From positions 186,001-250,000 of the forward strand of contig NZ_BMNS01000006.1 in NCBI RefSeq assembly GCF_014646675.1: 64,000 bases of DNA, given 5' to 3'. The notes beneath the pieces are model-generated. The model did no database searches and was not told the DNA's origin. It was given only the letters and a program-made list of their open reading frames with translations. Origin of the DNA: Lutibacter litoralis (GTDB lineage: Bacteria; Bacteroidota; Bacteroidia; Flavobacteriales; Flavobacteriaceae). The position numbers were made by a program, and so were the translations under genes. Below, in pieces: positions 8,228-17,493 of this stretch. Every line of letters begins with the position of its first letter. Within the stretch, counting starts at the first letter, position 1.

Positions 8228-8866
8228 CTAAGACACAACACCAGAACTAATATAACTACTGTTTGAAACTTTACCATCTATTGAAACAAAAGCAATATAT
8301 GTATAAAGTAAATCACCTGCATAATTAGCTGGTACAGCTAATGAAAAACCTTCATCTACTCTTGTAGAACCAACCATATTTGCTACAGATTCTTTTTTAG
8401 CAGGGTTATATACTAATAACATAGCTTTATCTGTTTCTAGGGCATTTATTCCTGTTGAATTGTCTGTCCAACTAAACCCTACTTGACCAGGAGTTGTATA
8501 TGAAGCCGCAGGATCTAAAACACCTGGTAATGTTCCCTTACTCAATAATGCATTTTCATAATCTACTGTAAAATCAGGAGCTACCCCTGTAATTGCATTT
8601 GCCAATATTTCAGACATTGCAGCATTAAATGCTGTTTTCTTAATTGCGAAATTCTTATAACCAACATTAAGAAAATCCTTATTTGGTTGTAAAAATTCTA
8701 ATGTAGCAGAAAACTTGTTTCTTTGATTTACTTGTCCTACTGTTCTTGGATTTGCCACGCTTGATGGCTTGATTCTGATGTAGTCAATTCCTTTCCAACT
8801 ACCACCAATGATATTACCTACTTTACCAGATAAACCTCCTAAAATACCTTGAGCTATTTTACCCAT
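8228..8866 (-). CDS. DUF6266-like protein of unknown function
   Basis: The protein of 212 aa starts at MGKIAQGILGG (8866). An upstream in-frame start at 8890 adds eight poorly fitting residues. The N-terminal pattern GGLSGKVGNIIGGSWKGIDYIR and the following NPRTVGQVNQR match the DUF6266 family of Bacteroidota as I remember it. The C-terminal half is beta-rich and looks like a fibronectin/immunoglobulin-type domain (VGFSWTDNSTG, AMLLVYNPAKK, LYTYIAFVSIDGKVSNSSY). The function is unknown. Homologs often occur singly or in accessory regions. It has its own terminator and lies at the edge of the element-like block. Confidence 0.75.
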   Translation of the reverse strand: MGKIAQGILGGLSGKVGNIIGGSWKGIDYIRIKPSSVANPRTVGQVNQRNKFSATLEFLQPNKDFLNVGYKNFAIKKTAFNAAMSEILANAITGVAPDFTVDYENALLSKGTLPGVLDPAASYTTPGQVGFSWTDNSTGINALETDKAMLLVYNPAKKESVANMVGSTRVDEGFSLAVPANYAGDLLYTYIAFVSIDGKVSNSSYISSGVVS

Positions 8867-8960
8867 TTTTTTATATATTAAATTAAACAAAATTTTATTC
8901 GGACTTGGTACGACTTTGGCCTGAAGTCTTTCCGTTTCCGTGTAATATATGGCAATAAGT

Positions 8961-9002
8961 ATGCAATACTTTCATATCTGTTTCTGTTTCATTGTATTGC
9001 AT
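8961..9002. repeat. Inverted repeat with perfect 9-bp arms
   Basis: ATGCAATAC (8961-8969) and GTATTGCAT (8994-9002) are exact reverse complements separated by 24 nt. They lie in the spacer upstream of the DUF6266-like gene. This could be a regulator site or an RNA hairpin; no T tract follows, so it is not a terminator. Confidence 0.5.
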
Positions 9003-9051
9003 TCTTTTGCTCTTTTATTAGAGTTGTATAATAATAGACTCTTGTAAATTG

Positions 9052-9456
9052 TTAAGTTGTCAGTAGGGCTAATTTTAGTTTTTGAATTGTTTGAAGTTGC
9101 ATTTTTAAGTTTTCTTCAAAAGCATTAATTTTTTTTAGTTTCTCAACTTTTAAAATCCATTGTTGTTTTTGATTGCTTTTTAAAGCTTCATTAATTACTT
9201 TTTTAGCATCTGAAATGCAGATAAAAGGAATAACACTTCCTTTTAAATAATAACCGAAAAATCTACCAATTTTAAGGGATAAACAAAGGTAGAATAATGA
9301 TTCCCGGGCGTCTTCTGAATGGGTTGTAATTACAAAACAATTCGGACAGGGTTTGTTCATCGGTTTTCCACTGTTTAAGCCTTTAGATAAAATAAAAAAG
9401 TGCGGTAAATTATAGGTTCTTCCGCTTCGATAGGTTTTGATTTCAAAAGTTGACAT
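9052..9456 (-). CDS. DUF6943-like small protein of integrative elements
   Basis: The protein of 134 aa starts at MSTFEIKTYRSGR (9456). An upstream start at 9495 would add 13 residues translated from a low-complexity stretch. The core YNLPHFFILSKGLNSGKPMNKPCPNCF resembles a conserved family seen in conjugative/integrative elements of Bacteroidota (DUF6943 by memory). Two cysteines in PCPNCF are the only obvious functional residues, and the C-terminus is a short coiled coil. The function is unknown. Its presence supports the view that 8-11 kb derives from a mobile element. Confidence 0.6.
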   Translation of the reverse strand: MSTFEIKTYRSGRTYNLPHFFILSKGLNSGKPMNKPCPNCFVITTHSEDARESLFYLCLSLKIGRFFGYYLKGSVIPFICISDAKKVINEALKSNQKQQWILKVEKLKKINAFEENLKMQLQTIQKLKLALLTT

Positions 9457-9739
9457 AGGTACGCAATTAAAGTTATGCTTCGCTGCGCTTCGCACATAAT
9501 TTTAAAAGAAAATAAAAAAAGAAAGCTGTAATTTTAGGCAGTGTGGCTAAGGCTGTCAAGGTTTTTGAGAAAAATACAACCTGTGTTTTTATTAAAAAAC
9601 GGAGACGAACTTTAGTGAGGTGGAGATTTTTTTCAAAACCCGTAGGGCTTGACCTTTATAGCCTTTTGAGGCTGGAGAAGGAAACTGCGTACTTTTGCTA
9701 TCTTTTTTTATTTTTTATTTGAACCTAAATTATAATAGT
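9457..9739. other. Non-coding spacer within the element-like block
   Basis: No credible gene is seen on either strand between the DUF6943-like gene and the HTH gene. The stretch contains G-rich segments on the plus strand (around 9600-9690) that differ from the AT-rich host spacers. It resembles untranslated spacer DNA from flavobacterial conjugative elements, but I cannot assign a function. Confidence 0.4.
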
Positions 9740-10070
9740 ATGGAAAATCCTTTTGAAATTATCATTGAAAAACTAATAGCAATTGAAAGAAGATTGATTA
9801 ATTAATATAGAATCTAAAATTATTCATCAACCTGAATCTTTAGGTGTTGCTGAAATAATGACTTTACAGCAATTGGCTGATTATGCAAGTATGTCTAAAA
9901 GTCTTATTTATAAATTGACGAGTTCACGAGAAATACCACATTTAAAAAGAGGTAAGAGATTATATTTTAGTAAAATGGAGATTGACGAGTGGTTATTAAA
10001 ACAAAAAATCAAAACTGTTGATGAAATTCAAAATGATGTAGATAATTATCTTGCAAAGAAAAAATGTTAG
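9740..10070 (+). pseudogene. Excisionase-type helix-turn-helix gene, disrupted by a 4-bp duplication
   Basis: From ATG 9740 the frame reads MENPFEIIIEKLIAIERRLIN and stops at 9803. From 9801 a different frame continues INIESKIIHQPESLGVAEIM and runs on through a MerR/Xis-type HTH (TLQQLADYASMSKSLIYKLT, then HLKRGKRLYFSKMEIDEWL) to 10070. The break falls at ATTAATTA (about 9797-9804). Deleting one ATTA restores a single 109-codon gene. The HTH itself is intact and could still be made from the internal ATG at 9858 as a 70-aa protein, so loss of function is not certain. Such proteins act as recombination directionality factors or regulators of integrative elements. Confidence 0.75.
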
Positions 10071-10316
10071 TTTAAACAGGTAATCGAGAGCTCAAATGCG
10101 ATAGCATTTAGGCGAGCCGCCAGCGAGTTCGAACATAGGGTGTTGGGGCAAAAGCACGTTGCCTTTTCGGCATAAGTGCGTGCAACAACTACGTGGTACA
10201 CGCAAGGGTGGCGGAGTTTTTGAAGCTATTGGAAAAACAAGGGCAACAATTGATTGAAGCTATTGAAGGATGGTTTGCGGTTGTGTAGCTTAAAGTTGTA
10301 CTGACTTATTTAGGCT

Positions 10317-10347
10317 AAGGAATTTGAGGAGTTTAAGGAATTTGAGG
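10317..10347. repeat. Direct repeat AAGGAATTTGAGG, 18-bp period
   Basis: AAGGAATTTGAGG occurs at 10317-10329 and again at 10335-10347, separated by AGTTT. It sits in the non-coding block and its function is unknown. Confidence 0.6.
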
Positions 10348-10920
10348 GAAAGGATAACTATGGCTACTACAACTGCAGGAGGGATGGCTGAAATAGCTGA
10401 TTGAATGCGTTGCTCTTGTGTGCGTTTGCAATATGTAATAATCCGTTGTATGCTTATTTGTTGAATGTTATTTTATTGTTGAATGATTATTAAATCAAAT
10501 AAATTAGGTGGTTACTTGCAACGGTTATTTTATATGCAAAATGGCTGCTTTTCAAAACTGTGACACCCTTTTTTAGCCCGAAGTGAGCAGCAGGCGAGCC
10601 AAATTATGAAACAGCGGTTGTACCCAATAAAAAGATTTGCGTAGCAAAACATTAAAGGGTTTGGGTACAAAAGTAGCTGTGGGTGAGGAATGCGTGTAGT
10701 GTGTGAAATAAAATAAGTGAGTGCGCTGCAATGAGCACCCACTGGAGCACAAATTGTAGTGCAACGAACGGCAAGTACAAATGCGACAAAGGAGTGTTTT
10801 TAATTGTATTTTATGGAACGAAATGGAATAAATGACGAAGACCTTATTACCTGCACGAATGTTTGTGATTTGTTCTGTATATCCTAATGGAAACGAATTT
10901 CAGAGAGCGCAAAGGCAAAG

Positions 10921-10953
10921 AGTAAGTGCTTGCTTTTTTAGCAAGTTCTTACT
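10921..10953. repeat. Long stem-loop in non-coding block
   Basis: AGTAAG (10921-10926) plus CTTGC (10929-10933) pair with GCAAG (10941-10945) plus CTTACT (10948-10953). This gives 11 base pairs with a two-base internal loop and a T-rich apical loop. It lacks the trailing T tract of a terminator and may be a structured RNA or recombination site. Confidence 0.6.
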
Positions 10954-11125
10954 GAGCGGAATTGAAAGCTGTATTTTTAGTTTCATTCTAAAGTGATATA
11001 AACTGTAATTGTTGAGGCCTTGAAACAAATGCAGGGTGACATAATGATTGAAAAATACTGCTGTAAATGTTTATTTGAATTATATAATAGTAACAAAATA
11101 AAAGTGAAATAAAAAGGTTTAGATT

Positions 11126-11732
11126 TTAATTTTTATGATATAATTTATTTAATTCTTCTAAGCCTTTTGTAGTAACTAAGCGATGTAGAAAAAGATTGTT
11201 TAAAAAAGATATAGATGTTTGTTGTTCACTTTTAGAATTATTGTAATAATTCATGAAAATCATATTAAACATTGTATCATATGATTTACATAAATCCGTA
11301 GCTTTTAAGTTATTTTTGTATAATTTTTCTTCTTTACCTTGTTTAATATTTTCAGAAATAAAAGGCAATAAAGTGTAGGTTTTTATTTTTAATATTTCTA
11401 TAAAAATATTTGGATAATGCTTTTTTATTTCTATAAATAAAATTGGAGATATTTTATTCATTATAAACTTAATATCTTCAAAAAGTGTATATAACACTTT
11501 TACTGAATTGGAATGCTTTTTTGGATATATTTTTAAAATTTGCTTTAGTTTTTTTATTTATTATTGTAATAATGTGAAGTAATAAATCGTTTTTATTCTC
11601 AAAAAATTTATAAATAGTTTTTTTTGAAATACCACATTTATCAGCAATATCATCCATTGATACATGTTGTATTCCATATGCGAGAAATAATTCTGTGGAT
11701 TTTTCTATTAGAACTACTTTTTTATTTTCCAT
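11126..11732 (-). pseudogene. TetR-family regulator, split by a frameshift
   Basis: The N-terminal part (11478-11732) carries a typical TetR HTH: ELFLAYGIQHVSMDDIADKCG followed by ISKKTIYKFFENKNDLL. It stops soon after residue 80. The adjoining frame (11126-11497) supplies the missing ligand-binding half, beginning LYTLFEDIKFIMNKISPILF. Joined, they give about 202 aa, the normal TetR length. The shift falls in an 8-bp inverted repeat with arms AAAAGTGT and ACACTTTT at 11481-11501. It is the distal gene of the RND efflux operon (62 bp after the TolC gene) and would be its local repressor. Loss of the C-terminal half would remove effector binding and dimerisation. Confidence 0.8.
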
Positions 11733-11794
11733 TTTAAGGGATTGTTTAATACATTATTAAGCTATATTGCTATTTATAAAAGGTTTTAATTAAA

Positions 11795-13138
11795 TTAATA
11801 TTGAGTTTCACCAATAGCCTGTATATATTTTGCAATTGTTATTTTATATTTTGTTTTTGAATCTATAATTGCATCTTTAGCTTCTTGGGTTATGGCTCTG
11901 GCTTCCAATAAATCTGATAAACTGGTTAAGCCTGCATCGTAATTATCTTCCATTTCTTTTTGATATTCTACAGCTTGATTTACAGATGTTTGTGCAATAT
12001 CAATTTGTTTATAACCTTCCGTTAAATCCTTATAAGCTTTAGACATTTGCAATTGTAATAATTCAGAATTTTGGGCTAAATTATTTTTGGCAATATCAAT
12101 TTTAATTTTATGTTCTTGTTTTTTGTAAGTGCCTCCCCACCAATCTGAAATTGGAATAGATACCGTTGCAAAAGCTAATCCGTAGGTATTATCCTGATCA
12201 ATCATATCTAAATACATTCCACCAACACCCACAGCTAATTGGGGCAACAATTCTCCGTTTGTCATTTTCTTTTGCAATTCTTCAGCTTCAACAGCTTTGT
12301 TTAGCATTTTAAATTCTTCTCTATTTTGTAATGCTGAACCAGTTTCTGCATAATAGTTTTGAGGAGGCACTATGGTTGTTAAAGAATCTTGTACATTAAA
12401 GTTTTCAGTATGTGGTATTCCTAAATGTTGAGAAAACGCCATTTTTAAAATATCGGTTCCGTTAGTAAGTTTTAATTTATTTCCCTCCACTTTATTTAGT
12501 TCTAATTGCACTTTTAACAAATCACTTTTTTTAACTAAGCCCGCATCATAAAAATCACCAACTTCTTTTAGTAGTTCTTTTAAGAGTTTTTCATAGTTTT
12601 TAAGAGTTATTGTTTTTTCATTTAAGGCAACTAAATTCCAATAATAATCTTCGGTAGTTACCAATATTTCAGATTTGGTTAAATTGTATTTAGATTGGGT
12701 AACCTCTCCATTTAATTCAGCCAATTTCTTTCCTGTTCTAATACGACCACCTGTATACAATGGCTGTACTGCTGTAACCATAGCTGTATTGGCATAATCT
12801 AATGTTTGAATACTAATTGGGGGCACATAAGCAAATTGTGTAGCTGTACCTAAATTGGCAAGATTCCCATCGTACACTGGTAAATCCATTGCTTCTGTTT
12901 TTATATCTAAAAAGTTTTTGGACGATTTAAATGCGGTTGCAGAGGCACTTACTGTTGGAAAATATTTGGTAAAAGCATTCTTTTTTATTTTTTCTGAAGC
13001 GTCTAGCTTTAATTGCGATTCTTTTAAACGCTTATTGTTTTCAATCGCCAATTCTTTACAAGTGTTTAGTGTAATTGTTTGCCCAATTGAGGCGATACTA
13101 AAAAACAACAGTGTAATTATTATACTTAATTTTTTCAT
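11795..13138 (-). CDS. TolC-family outer-membrane efflux factor (RND system)
   Basis: A 447-aa protein with signal peptide MKKLSIIITLLFFSIASIGQ, followed by two repeats of the outer-membrane efflux protein domain. These are long amphipathic helices (ELAIENNKRLKESQLKLDASEK; NREEFKMLNKAVEAEELQKK) and a barrel-forming strand set. It forms the trimeric exit duct of a tripartite pump. It follows the RND pump gene by 23 bp and precedes the broken TetR gene, so it belongs to the adaptor-pump-duct operon. Length and architecture are normal. Confidence 0.9.
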   Translation of the reverse strand: MKKLSIIITLLFFSIASIGQTITLNTCKELAIENNKRLKESQLKLDASEKIKKNAFTKYFPTVSASATAFKSSKNFLDIKTEAMDLPVYDGNLANLGTATQFAYVPPISIQTLDYANTAMVTAVQPLYTGGRIRTGKKLAELNGEVTQSKYNLTKSEILVTTEDYYWNLVALNEKTITLKNYEKLLKELLKEVGDFYDAGLVKKSDLLKVQLELNKVEGNKLKLTNGTDILKMAFSQHLGIPHTENFNVQDSLTTIVPPQNYYAETGSALQNREEFKMLNKAVEAEELQKKMTNGELLPQLAVGVGGMYLDMIDQDNTYGLAFATVSIPISDWWGGTYKKQEHKIKIDIAKNNLAQNSELLQLQMSKAYKDLTEGYKQIDIAQTSVNQAVEYQKEMEDNYDAGLTSLSDLLEARAITQEAKDAIIDSKTKYKITIAKYIQAIGETQY

Positions 13139-13161
13139 TTTATTCTTTTTTCAAAAAATTA

Positions 13162-16100
13162 TTAATTAACGTTTAATGCTTTTGCTGCTTTTCTTTCTTC
13201 AGCAGCTCCTACAGATTTCCAATATAATACTGGTAAGACCAATAAGGTTAATACCATACCTGTTAGTAACCCGAAACATATTACTGTTCCTAGAGGCCCC
13301 CATAATGGCGAACCACTTAGAATCATTGGTATTACACCAACAGCTGCAGCTAAAGAAGTAAGAAAAATAGGACGCATTCTGCGTTTACCAGCTGCTAAAC
13401 CAGCTTCTTTGTACGACATATTTTGAGAATGAACCAAATGGCTTGCGTAATCTATAAGTATAATTCCGTTTCTAACCACAATACCAACTAGCCCCATTAC
13501 TCCGATAAAAGCTGTTAAACTAAAAGGATAATTCATTAGCCACAATCCTAAACCTGCACCAAAAATACTTAAAAGCATTGTTGACATTATTAATAATGAT
13601 TTGCGTACGGTTTTAAATTGAAACATTAGAATAAAGAATATTATAATGATACTTACACCCAAAGAATATGACATTGGAATAAAGTTATCAAGTGTTGCTT
13701 CATAGTCTCCTCCATAAGAAATGGAAGTTCCTTCAGGTAATTCTAGCGCATCAATTAAAGGTCTTACATCACTAAAAATGGTATTTGCTACACCACCTCT
13801 TACTATATCTCCTAAAATGGTATTGGTTCGCACTCCATTTCTTCTAACAATAGTTCCTTCTGTCCATTCTGGTTTTAATTCACCTATTGCACGTAATGGT
13901 AAGGTTTCTAGTGTTAAAGGAGATGTAACATATTGGTTTTCTAAATCATCAATACTATTTTTTTGATAATCTTCTTTTGAAAGCATAACACTAATAGGGT
14001 AATCTTCTTCCCAAACGGTTGTTAATGGCATACCATCTAATGAAATTAATAATGATGAAGCGACTAACGATTTTGCATACCCTAACTGATTTGCCTTATG
14101 TTTATATAATTCTACAGAAATTCCTTGTCTTTTTTCGTTCCAATCACTTCTTACCCAATCTATATTTTTAGTTGCTTTTAAAATAGCTGTAACTTGATTT
14201 CCAACTGTTTTTAAATCTCTACTATTATTTGATGCAATTCTAACTTCAATAGGCGCTTTAAAATCTTCCATTGCTAATTGTTTCCATTTCACATGAGCTG
14301 TTGGAAAGGCATTTTTATACTTTGCGCTGTATTCATTAATAATAGCAATTGTTGCCTCGTTTGAGGTTGTATTTAGCAATAATTGTCCATAATTTTTTGC
14401 AGGTAAATGTGGTGCATATAAGGCATTAAATCTTGGTGATCCATTTCCTATAAAGCTTGCAATATTTGTAATACGTTTGTCTTTACTTAATATAGTTTCT
14501 AAACTGTCAATTACATTTTCTGTTTTTTTTATGGAAGCTCCTTCAGGTAAATACACTTCTATAGCAAATTGTTTTCTTTCCATTTCTGGAAACAATTTTT
14601 GATCAACATTCATTAAAAAAAGTACTCCAAAAACTATGGATAAAACACCTCCTAATATTGTTAATTTTGGATTTCTAAAACAAAATGAAAGGGCATTATC
14701 AAATACATTTTGGACACGATCTAATAAACTTTTCTTTTGAGTAGATTCATCACTTTTTGATTCTTGATGCAGTCCTTTTTTAATAAATACGAAACACATA
14801 AAAGGCACTAATAATACAGCTACTAGCATTGATACAGTTAGAGCAATGCCAATAGTTACAGGTAAGCTTCCAACAAAATCATCTGCAATTCCTGTTAAGA
14901 AAAATAATAGAGGGAAGAACGCGGCGCATATTGCTGCAGAAGCTGTTAAAACAGGTATGAATAATTCTGTGGCTGCTTTCCACGCTGCATTCCAAGGAGT
15001 GTCTCCGTGGTCTAATTTTTCAACGTGGCTATCTATTACAACAATAGCATTATCTACCACCATACCTAGCACTACAATTAAAGCTGCCAAAGTTACTATG
15101 TGTAATTGCAGCCCTGCCATTTGCATAATTCCAATAGTTATTAAAATAGAAATTGGGATTGAAACTGCTGCTACGGCTGCTACCCTAAAAGGTAATAATA
15201 GCATTGTAACAATAATTACCGCAATAATAGCAATCATAAATTCCATTAAAAAATGAGAAATAGAATCATCAACAACTTCAGGTAAATTTGATATGGTGTT
15301 TAATTTAACATCACTATCTGTATTTTTTAAAAATTTTGAGAGCACCTCTTGAACGTCTTCGCCAAAATGTACAATATTATTACCTTTTTGCATTTCTAAC
15401 GAAAGTAGTAAAGCATTTGCGCCGTTATTTCTTATATAGTTCTCTGATTTTTCATAGCGTTTTTCTATATAGGCAACATCTTTTAAACGAATGATATTTC
15501 CAAGAGGATCTGAATACACTATCTGTTCTTCTAAATCTTCTACAGATTCAAATCTTGGGGGTAAATGTATCGGTAATTCTAAGTCGCTATTATCTAAAGT
15601 TCCAGAAAAATTAATAGATTCTTGTAATTGAAATGAGGCTAAAACTGTGGTTGGTTTTAAGTTAAATTGTTTTAGTTTTTCAGGTTTTATGTATACATAG
15701 ATTTCTTCCTTTTGCTCTCCAAAAGATTTTATTTTTGAAACAGCGGGGATTTTTCTTACTTCAGCCTCTAAATTTTTCATAATTTCACCTAACTCTCGAT
15801 ACGTTTTTTGATCGGAAGACATGGTAATTAATAGCGCAGAAGTATCACCAAAATCGTTTGTGCCAATAAGTGCTAAAACCCCATTTGGCACTTGTAATTC
15901 ATTTAATCCGTGGCGTAATTTTGTCCAAAATTTATCGGCATTTTTTACATTTGAATTTAATTCAACATAAATAATCATTTGCCCTTCTTTTGAATGCGAA
16001 TAAGTTTTAGTTTTATTTACTTCTTCATATCCAAAAATATAATCTTCCACTTTTTGAGTAAGTCTTTCCTCAACTTCTTGCGATGTAAAACCAGGGTAAA

Positions 16101-16260
16101 CACCAACTACAATTCCTTGTCGCACTGTAAACTCTGGAAACTCTTGTCTGGGCATATTTTTTAAGCCAATTGCACCCAATATCATTAATACAACCACAAT
16201 AGAAACCACTATTTGATAATGTTTCATAGTTGCTTCTATAAAATTCATTCCTTTTTTCAT
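13162..16260 (-). CDS. RND-family efflux pump permease
   Basis: A 1032-aa AcrB-like inner-membrane permease. TM1 begins at about residue 15 (IVVSIVVVLMILGAIGL), followed by the periplasmic porter domain, a TM2-TM6 block near 335-490 with the proton-relay sequence GMVVDNAIVVID, a second porter half, and TM7-TM12 near 535 and 860-1015. The PxFP motif region (PRQEFPEFTVRQ) and GxxxGxxxxN-type turns are normal. It expels drugs, detergents or metabolites using proton motive force; the substrate cannot be told. It is flanked by adaptor (37 bp upstream) and duct (23 bp downstream). Confidence 0.93.
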   Translation of the reverse strand: MKKGMNFIEATMKHYQIVVSIVVVLMILGAIGLKNMPRQEFPEFTVRQGIVVGVYPGFTSQEVEERLTQKVEDYIFGYEEVNKTKTYSHSKEGQMIIYVELNSNVKNADKFWTKLRHGLNELQVPNGVLALIGTNDFGDTSALLITMSSDQKTYRELGEIMKNLEAEVRKIPAVSKIKSFGEQKEEIYVYIKPEKLKQFNLKPTTVLASFQLQESINFSGTLDNSDLELPIHLPPRFESVEDLEEQIVYSDPLGNIIRLKDVAYIEKRYEKSENYIRNNGANALLLSLEMQKGNNIVHFGEDVQEVLSKFLKNTDSDVKLNTISNLPEVVDDSISHFLMEFMIAIIAVIIVTMLLLPFRVAAVAAVSIPISILITIGIMQMAGLQLHIVTLAALIVVLGMVVDNAIVVIDSHVEKLDHGDTPWNAAWKAATELFIPVLTASAAICAAFFPLLFFLTGIADDFVGSLPVTIGIALTVSMLVAVLLVPFMCFVFIKKGLHQESKSDESTQKKSLLDRVQNVFDNALSFCFRNPKLTILGGVLSIVFGVLFLMNVDQKLFPEMERKQFAIEVYLPEGASIKKTENVIDSLETILSKDKRITNIASFIGNGSPRFNALYAPHLPAKNYGQLLLNTTSNEATIAIINEYSAKYKNAFPTAHVKWKQLAMEDFKAPIEVRIASNNSRDLKTVGNQVTAILKATKNIDWVRSDWNEKRQGISVELYKHKANQLGYAKSLVASSLLISLDGMPLTTVWEEDYPISVMLSKEDYQKNSIDDLENQYVTSPLTLETLPLRAIGELKPEWTEGTIVRRNGVRTNTILGDIVRGGVANTIFSDVRPLIDALELPEGTSISYGGDYEATLDNFIPMSYSLGVSIIIIFFILMFQFKTVRKSLLIMSTMLLSIFGAGLGLWLMNYPFSLTAFIGVMGLVGIVVRNGIILIDYASHLVHSQNMSYKEAGLAAGKRRMRPIFLTSLAAAVGVIPMILSGSPLWGPLGTVICFGLLTGMVLTLLVLPVLYWKSVGAAEERKAAKALNVN

Positions 16261-16297
16261 ATAAATATGATTATGTTATTAAAGTATTGTTAGAAAT

Positions 16298-17335
16298 TTA
16301 AAATTTCACTTGGTCATTTTCTAATAATTGGTGATGCCCTTCTGTAACTATTAAATCTCCATTTGATAGTCCCGATTTAATTTCAATTTGATTGTTTGAA
16401 AAAGTACCAAGTTCAACAAATTGTTTAGAAACAGTTTTAGATTCAACGTTTACTTTAAATACATAATTTTTATCGTTTTCATCTTTAATAACAGCTCTAT
16501 ACGGTATTGTTAGCCTGCTTTCAGATGCTTGCATTTTTAAGTTAACATCGCACGCCATTCCCGATTTTATTAATAGATTATTATTAGGAATAAGGATTTT
16601 CACCTCATACGTTTTAGATAATTTATTGGCAATTACCCCCACTTTTTTTATTTCACCTTCAAACTCTTTACTGCCTAGTGCGGCAATAACAATCGTTGCT
16701 TTTTGGCCTTTAGAAATTTTATTGATTTCATTTTCTGGAACAGCAATTTTTACATACACTTCATTTAAAGTAACTAAATCAATTATAGGATTTCCGGGTA
16801 TGGTATTAGAACCTACTTCAATGTTTCGGCTTCCAATAAATCCTGATTCTGTAGCTTTTAACGTACAATTTGAAAGGTTTTGGTAAGCAACTTTATTGGC
16901 AGCTTTGGCTTGTTCTAATTTTGAAATTATATCCTGCATTTGAATTTCAGGTAAACTTCCTTTATCATACACCTCTTTAAAACGTTTGTAGGCGTCTGTT
17001 GCCTGATTTAATGTTGCCAATGTTCCTTGATAAGTATTGTTTGCGGTAGTTTTATTTAATTCAGCTAGTATTTGTCCTTTATTTACTTTATCACCTTCTT
17101 CAATATGAACAGCAACAACAGTTCCCGGAACTAAAAAACTTAATGGTATAGTTACTTTGGGCTCAATAAAACCACTGTAATTAATTTGTTCATCAAAAGA
17201 TGTGTTTTCAATTTTTAATACCTCAACGGTATGCTTTGCACCTTTATTTTCGTTTATTGCGTTATTTTCTTTTGAATTATTACAGCTAACTAAAACTGTT
17301 ACTGTAAGTAATAAAATAATCTGTTTAAAATACAT
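16298..17335 (-). CDS. RND efflux periplasmic adaptor (membrane fusion lipoprotein)
   Basis: A 345-aa lipoprotein with lipobox LLLTVTVLVSC. It has the usual adaptor order: barrel-sandwich/lipoyl half (VPGTVVAVHIEEGDKVNKGQILAEL), coiled-coil hairpin (about 85-140), second lipoyl half (NCTLKATESGFIGSRNIEVG), beta-barrel and C-terminal membrane-proximal domain (LTIPYRAVIKDENDKNYVF). It bridges the RND pump and TolC-type duct encoded downstream. It is the first structural gene of the operon, 158 bp from the AraC-family gene upstream. Confidence 0.92.
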   Translation of the reverse strand: MYFKQIILLLTVTVLVSCNNSKENNAINENKGAKHTVEVLKIENTSFDEQINYSGFIEPKVTIPLSFLVPGTVVAVHIEEGDKVNKGQILAELNKTTANNTYQGTLATLNQATDAYKRFKEVYDKGSLPEIQMQDIISKLEQAKAANKVAYQNLSNCTLKATESGFIGSRNIEVGSNTIPGNPIIDLVTLNEVYVKIAVPENEINKISKGQKATIVIAALGSKEFEGEIKKVGVIANKLSKTYEVKILIPNNNLLIKSGMACDVNLKMQASESRLTIPYRAVIKDENDKNYVFKVNVESKTVSKQFVELGTFSNNQIEIKSGLSNGDLIVTEGHHQLLENDQVKF

Positions 17336-17493
17336 ATACCTATTAATTTAAATTTCTTTTGGCAAAATTGATGAGAAAAACAGGTATGTAAAAGGGATAA
17401 AAAAGGCTATAATTGGTCTAAATCAATTATTTTTAAATGGAGTAATTAAAAAATAAGTATAAATATTACAAAATATTGGTATTTTTTAAAGAT

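Larger units (their letters stand above)
10071..11125. other. 1-kb structured non-coding block, probable integrative-element remnant
   Basis: No convincing gene is found here. Translations on both strands are short and of biased composition. The stretch is richer in G on the plus strand than the surrounding DNA and contains several local structures: AAATGC-GATA-GCATTT near 10096, a direct repeat AAGGAATTTGAGG at 10317 and 10335 (18-bp period), and a long hairpin at 10921-10953. A 26-codon GTG frame at 10208-10288 and a 14-codon frame at 10360-10404 are too short to support. The block may be an origin of transfer or the spacer of a lost conjugative element (inference). Confidence 0.4.

Noticed and set aside
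10208-10404. Short plus-strand frames at 10208-10288 (GTG, 26 codons) and 10360-10404 (14 codons)
   Set aside because: Too short, no recognisable family and no homolog that I can name. The first could be the tail of a lost mobilisation gene, but this cannot be supported.
10530-10764. Two overlapping minus-strand reading frames of 63 and 70 codons
   Set aside because: Both have biased composition without domain signal, and both lie in the G-skewed non-coding block, where such frames arise as shadows of base composition.
11481-11501. Programmed frameshifting as the explanation of the split TetR gene
   Set aside because: No canonical slippery heptamer precedes the break, and TetR genes are not known to use it; mutation or a sequencing error is simpler.
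13176-15256. Opposite-strand reading frames over the RND and TolC genes
   Set aside because: They lie fully inside genes with strong family matches and show no domain signal, so they are shadows.
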